A DNA stretch of 9,140 nt from positions 1 through 9,140 of the forward strand of contig CALKYH010000206.1 in NCBI GenBank assembly GCA_938003595.1, written 5' to 3'. The DNA is from an uncultured bacterium (lineage in GTDB: Bacteria > Planctomycetota > Phycisphaerae > Phycisphaerales > UBA1924). Below are positions 6,271 to 9,140 of the stretch, one piece after another (the stretch's first letter is position 1; every line of letters begins with the position of its first letter). A program made the translations under genes and the position numbers. The notes beneath the pieces are model-generated. The model was not told where the DNA came from. It saw only the letters and a program-made list of their open reading frames with translations, and made no database searches.

Positions 6271-6663
6271 ATGCACCCCCTGTCCGCCATCACGACCCCG
6301 ACGCCCTCGGCCCCCCTCACGGGCCTGAGCGTGTCCTCCACCCGGCAGGCGCTGGACCCGCGCGGGTTCGAGCGCGTGCTCGCCGGCGCGCAGGAGGGGC
6401 TGAGCCGGGAGGAGGAGGCGCGGGCCGCGGCGGTGGACCTGGTGTCGATCGCGCTGGTGCAGCCGACGCTGAAGATGCTGCGGGACTCGAACCAGGCGGC
6501 GCCGCCGTTCGCGCCCGGGCCGGTGGAGAAGACTTTCGGCGCGTTCTTCGACGCCGAGGTGGCGTCGCGCGTCGCCAACGCGAGCAACTCCGGGCTGGTG
6601 GACGCGATCGCCCTGCGCATGCTGCAGCATCCGTCGCCCCATGGAAAGGGCCTGCGTGACTGA
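6271..6663 (+). CDS. flgJ: FlgJ-type rod-binding protein, rod-binding domain only (130 aa)
   Basis: Matches the N-terminal rod-binding (rod-capping) domain of FlgJ, which helps assemble the rod. The recognisable core is about residues 50-118: a helix ending in LVSIALVQPTLKMLRD, the FGAFFDAEVASRVA segment equivalent to the family's middle helix, then NSGLVDAIALRML, equivalent to the usual GLGLADMI...QL end. The first 30 residues are a disordered Thr/Ser/Pro tail. There is no C-terminal muramidase (glucosaminidase) domain, so peptidoglycan cutting must be done by another protein. The ATG is three bases after the flgI stop and has no clear Shine-Dalgarno, so coupling to flgI is likely. The end overlaps the next gene. 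Confidence 0.75.
   Translation: MHPLSAITTPTPSAPLTGLSVSSTRQALDPRGFERVLAGAQEGLSREEEARAAAVDLVSIALVQPTLKMLRDSNQAAPPFAPGPVEKTFGAFFDAEVASRVANASNSGLVDAIALRMLQHPSPHGKGLRD
6643..6650 (+). promoter_or_regulatory. Purine-rich ribosome site (GGAAAGGG) favouring the flgN GTG start
   Basis: This purine tract ends five bases before GTG 6656. It supports that codon over ATG 6641, which has only pyrimidine-rich sequence before it. The call is modest because translation could also be coupled to flgJ. Confidence 0.35.
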
Positions 6664-7198
6664 CCAATCCAACAAGCGCCGACCTGACCCGCTCGCGGCC
6701 GACCTCGAGCAGATCCTGCGCGAGCTGACCACCGAGCACGAGAAGCTGAGCGAGACCTCCCGGCGTCGCCGGGCGGCGATCGCGGCGGCGGACCCGACGG
6801 GGATGGCGGAGTGTCTCACGGCGGAGGCGGAGATTGCGCAGCGGATCGCGCTGATCGAGTCGCGCCGGGAATCGCTGGTGCAGCGGGCCATGGAGCGTTT
6901 CGACCGGCCGGCCGACGCCGATGCGGACTGGCGGCCGACGGTGACCTGGATCGCCGGGCGGCTGGACGAGCCGGAGGCCACACGCGTCGTGGCGCTGGCC
7001 GGGGCGCTGCGCGAGCTGATCGAGCGGCTTCGCGCCGAGCGAATCGCGGTTCGTGACGCGGCGGACGCGTTGGCATCGCATATGCGGGGGCTGATCCGTG
7101 CGGTGGAGCGTCGGCTGAGCCACTCGGGCGCCTACGGACGGCGCGGCGTGGTGGCGGCGGGCCCCGCGGTGTTCTCCGCGCTGGATCTGACCACATGA
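6656..7198 (+). CDS. flgN: FlgN-type export chaperone for FlgK/FlgL (180 aa)
   Basis: Predicted cytoplasmic chaperone that holds the hook-junction proteins FlgK and FlgL before export. The sequence is almost wholly helical and charged: a long helix at about 12-45 (LAADLEQILRELTTEHEKL), another at 52-84 (LTAEAEIAQRIALIESRRES), and a C-terminal pair from about 108 to 155 ending in HMRGLIRAVERRL. A tail (SGAYGRRGVVAAGP, 157-170) follows that recalls the Y-x-x-x-G end of FlgN proteins. No signal peptide or membrane segment is present. The assignment leans on position directly before flgK as well as on fold-like features. The GTG start at 6656 overlaps the flgJ end by eight bases. ATG 6641 would add five residues. 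The stop overlaps the flgK start as ATGA. Confidence 0.72.
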   Translation: MTDQSNKRRPDPLAADLEQILRELTTEHEKLSETSRRRRAAIAAADPTGMAECLTAEAEIAQRIALIESRRESLVQRAMERFDRPADADADWRPTVTWIAGRLDEPEATRVVALAGALRELIERLRAERIAVRDAADALASHMRGLIRAVERRLSHSGAYGRRGVVAAGPAVFSALDLTT

Positions 7199-8925
7199 GC
7201 CTGAGCGCCTCTTTCCAGATCGGTCGATCGGCCCTGGCGGCGAGCCAGCTGGCGGTGCAGGTGGCCGGCCAGAACATGGCCAACGCCGCGACCCCCGGGC
7301 ACAGCCGGCAGGTGGCGCGGATCGTCTCCGTGGGGACGAGCGCCGACGCCTCGCGCGCTCGGACCGGCCTGGGCGTGGCGGTGATCGAGGTCAAGCGGCA
7401 GGTGGACCTGGCGCTGCAGGCGCGGATGGACGACAGCATCTCCCGCGAGCAGGCGGCCCTGATCGATCAGCAGGTGCTGTCGCAGATCGAGTCCATCATC
7501 AACGAGCTGTCGGACACGGACCTGTCCAGCGAGCTGACGAAGTTCTTCAATGTCTTCTCGGAGCTGGCGAACAACCCCAGCGCGACCGAGACGCGCGCCG
7601 TGGCGATCGAGCAGGGCGTGGTCCTGTCGTCGTTCATCCGGGGGCTCAACGCCGACCTGGTGACGATGCGGGCGCAGATCGACTCGCAGGTGGCCACGCG
7701 GATCAACAAGGCGGACGAGATCCTGTCCGAGCTGGCGTCGGTGAACGACGCGATCGTGGCGGCCGAGCAGGGCGTGGGCAACGCCAACGAGCTGCGGGAC
7801 CGGCGCGACATGCTGGTCTCGGAGCTGAGCCAGTACATCGACATCTCCACGATCGAGCAGCCCAACGGCGCCATGGACATCCTGGTGGGCTCGACGCCGA
7901 TCCTGCTGGCGGGGACCTCGCGCGGGCTGGGGTTCCGGCAGGAGACGGTCAACGGCGAGCTGCGGGCGGTGGTGTATGTCAAGCAGACCGACCAGGAGCT
8001 GGACCTGTCGACCGGCAGCCTGGGCGCCTTCCTGCACCAGCGCGAGCAGGGCGTCAACGCGATTATCGACGATCTGAACGCCCTGGCGAGCAACCTGATC
8101 TTCGAGGTCAACCGGCTGCACACCTCGGGCTCGCCAGTGGCGTCGCTGACCGACCTGACGGGCGGCCTGCCCGTGCCGGTGGCGGACCGCACGCTGGCCC
8201 TGAACGACCCGAACAACGCGACCTTCGCGCGGCTTCCGTTCGCGGCGAAGAACGGCGCGTTCAATGTGGTGGTCAGCGACTCCGCCGGCAACCAGACGGT
8301 GACGCGGATCGAGATCGACCTGGACGGGCTGGACAACACGGGCGCCGCAGGGTTCGGCGACGACACCTCGCTGGACGACATCCGCGCTGCGCTGGACGCG
8401 ATCCCGAATCTGAACGCGGAGATCACGGCGTCGGGCCGGCTGCGGGTGTACACCGACAGCGGGTTCGAGGTGGCCTTCGGCGACGACAGCTCCGGCGCCC
8501 TGGCCGTGCTCGGGATCAACACCTATTTCAGCGGGACGGACGCGTCGGACATGGATGTCCGGGCCGACCTGCAGGGCAAGCCGCTGCACCTGGCGGCGGG
8601 CTTCGCGAGCGACACCAATGAGGTGGCGCTGGCGATCTCCGCGCTGCGCGACACGCCGATGGCGGGGCTGGGCGGGCTGACGGCCCGCAACGCCTGGCTG
8701 GCGACGGTGGAGCGCGTGGGCGTGGAGGGCGCCGCGGCGAACACACGGGTGGCGTCCACGAAGCTGGTGCGGGAGAGCCTGGAGGCGCAGCGGGCCGGCG
8801 TGAGCGGCGTGAGCGTGGACGAGGAGTCGCTGAACCTGCTGTCGTTCCAGCGCCAGTACCAGGGCGCCGCGCGATTCATCAATGTCGTGGACGAGATGCT
8901 GCAGACCCTGATCGCCCTTGTGTGA
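7195..8925 (+). CDS. flgK: FlgK, hook-associated protein 1 (576 aa)
   Basis: First junction protein between hook and filament. The N-terminal D0 helix carries the NMANAATPGHSRQVARI form (27-43) of the NxANxxTPGYSRQ signature. A long coiled-coil D1 region follows (about 65-220), including FFNVFSELANNPSATETR (117-134), the FlgK hallmark, and ANELRDRRDMLVSELS (197-212). Residues about 340-455 form an exposed domain (AGNQTVTRIEIDLDGLD, then LAVLGINTYFSGTDASDM) typical of FlgK outer domains. The C-terminal end (535-576) has GVSGVSVDEESLNLLSFQRQ and RFINVVDEMLQTLI, the family's terminal helix. Length is usual for FlgK. The ATG overlaps the flgN stop and has no clear Shine-Dalgarno, so translation probably depends on flgN. 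flgL begins six bases after the stop. Confidence 0.95.
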   Translation: MSLSASFQIGRSALAASQLAVQVAGQNMANAATPGHSRQVARIVSVGTSADASRARTGLGVAVIEVKRQVDLALQARMDDSISREQAALIDQQVLSQIESIINELSDTDLSSELTKFFNVFSELANNPSATETRAVAIEQGVVLSSFIRGLNADLVTMRAQIDSQVATRINKADEILSELASVNDAIVAAEQGVGNANELRDRRDMLVSELSQYIDISTIEQPNGAMDILVGSTPILLAGTSRGLGFRQETVNGELRAVVYVKQTDQELDLSTGSLGAFLHQREQGVNAIIDDLNALASNLIFEVNRLHTSGSPVASLTDLTGGLPVPVADRTLALNDPNNATFARLPFAAKNGAFNVVVSDSAGNQTVTRIEIDLDGLDNTGAAGFGDDTSLDDIRAALDAIPNLNAEITASGRLRVYTDSGFEVAFGDDSSGALAVLGINTYFSGTDASDMDVRADLQGKPLHLAAGFASDTNEVALAISALRDTPMAGLGGLTARNAWLATVERVGVEGAAANTRVASTKLVRESLEAQRAGVSGVSVDEESLNLLSFQRQYQGAARFINVVDEMLQTLIALV

Positions 8926-8931
8926 GCCGTC

Positions 8932-9140
8932 ATGAGCGCCATTCCCGCCAATCTTGCCCGAGTCCCGAACCTGCTGGTGTCCAACGCCGCGCTGTCGCAC
9001 ATGACGCGCACGGGGCTGGACCTGCTGAAGGTGAGCGAGCAGATCGCGACGGGCTCGTCGCTGCTGCGGATCAGCGACGACGCGGTGCGGGCCTCGGTGG
9101 TGCTGGTGCTGGACGAGCGGCTGGAGAACGCGGACCAGCG
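8932..9140 (+). CDS. flgL: FlgL, hook-associated protein 3 (partial, N-terminal 69 aa)
   Basis: The N-terminal end of a flagellin-like junction protein, cut by the right edge. It has the amphipathic D0/D1 helix start (VPNLLVSNAALSHMTRTGLDL, about 11-31), then SEQIATGSSLLRISDDAVRAS (35-55). This aligns with the flagellin/FlgL motif LSTGKRI..PSDDP.A, with the usual proline pair changed to I and A. The predicted coiled coil then continues (VLVLDERLENADQ). Its position right after flgK makes FlgL more likely than flagellin. The ATG follows the flgK stop after six bases without a Shine-Dalgarno, so coupled translation is likely. Confidence 0.85.
   Translation, partial: MSAIPANLARVPNLLVSNAALSHMTRTGLDLLKVSEQIATGSSLLRISDDAVRASVVLVLDERLENADQ

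Noticed and set aside
5611..6981. 456-codon minus-strand open frame opposite flgI, flgJ and flgN
   Set aside because: Shadow of plus-strand genes with biased Arg/Ser/His composition.
7132..9000. 622-codon minus-strand open frame opposite flgK
   Set aside because: The translation is low-complexity Arg/Gln/His/Val, typical of the antisense of a GC-rich gene, while the plus strand encodes an unmistakable FlgK.

Overview
The window looks like a chromosomal segment from a high-GC (about 70% by eye) Gram-negative bacterium. P-ring and L-ring genes imply an outer membrane. The flagellar gene order, with a stand-alone FlgJ rod-binding protein and a FlgN chaperone between flgI and flgK, together with a menaquinone (futalosine pathway) gene, is compatible with a Planctomycetota/Phycisphaerae-type genome. 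That taxonomic call is an inference from gene content and remembered protein style, not from a search. Nothing looks foreign: no insertion sequence, CRISPR array, tRNA or rRNA was seen.

Left part (1-1351), minus strand: the 5' end of mqnC (radical SAM enzyme of futalosine-dependent menaquinone synthesis) runs off the left edge. Upstream of it, on the same strand, is a complete tyrosine recombinase, best read as XerD. A GC-rich divergent intergenic region (1352-1532) separates these from the rightward operon.

Right part (1533-9140), plus strand: a tightly packed flagellar rod/ring/hook-junction operon reads orf64 - flgF - flgG - flgA - flgH - flgI - flgJ (rod-binding domain only) - flgN - flgK - flgL (cut by the right edge). 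Junctions overlap (ATGA, TGATG, or an 8-base overlap) or are short, so translational coupling is likely. The products act in assembly order: FlgF/FlgG build the rod, FlgA chaperones the P-ring protein FlgI, FlgH makes the L ring, FlgJ helps rod assembly, FlgN chaperones FlgK and FlgL, and FlgK/FlgL form the hook-filament junction.

Two signals stand out. First, the tetranucleotide ACGT is completely absent from all 9,140 bases. In the annotated genes every Asp/Asn/Tyr/His codon before a Val codon ends in T (25 of 25), although C-ending codons are preferred elsewhere. This suggests selection or mutation against ACGT, as expected of a restriction-modification or DNA-modification system. Second, a previously unnamed 64-codon ORF with the strongest Shine-Dalgarno in the window (AGGAGG, GTG start) opens the flagellar operon and overlaps flgF by ATGA. 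FlgH also lacks the lipobox cysteine that normally anchors the L ring.
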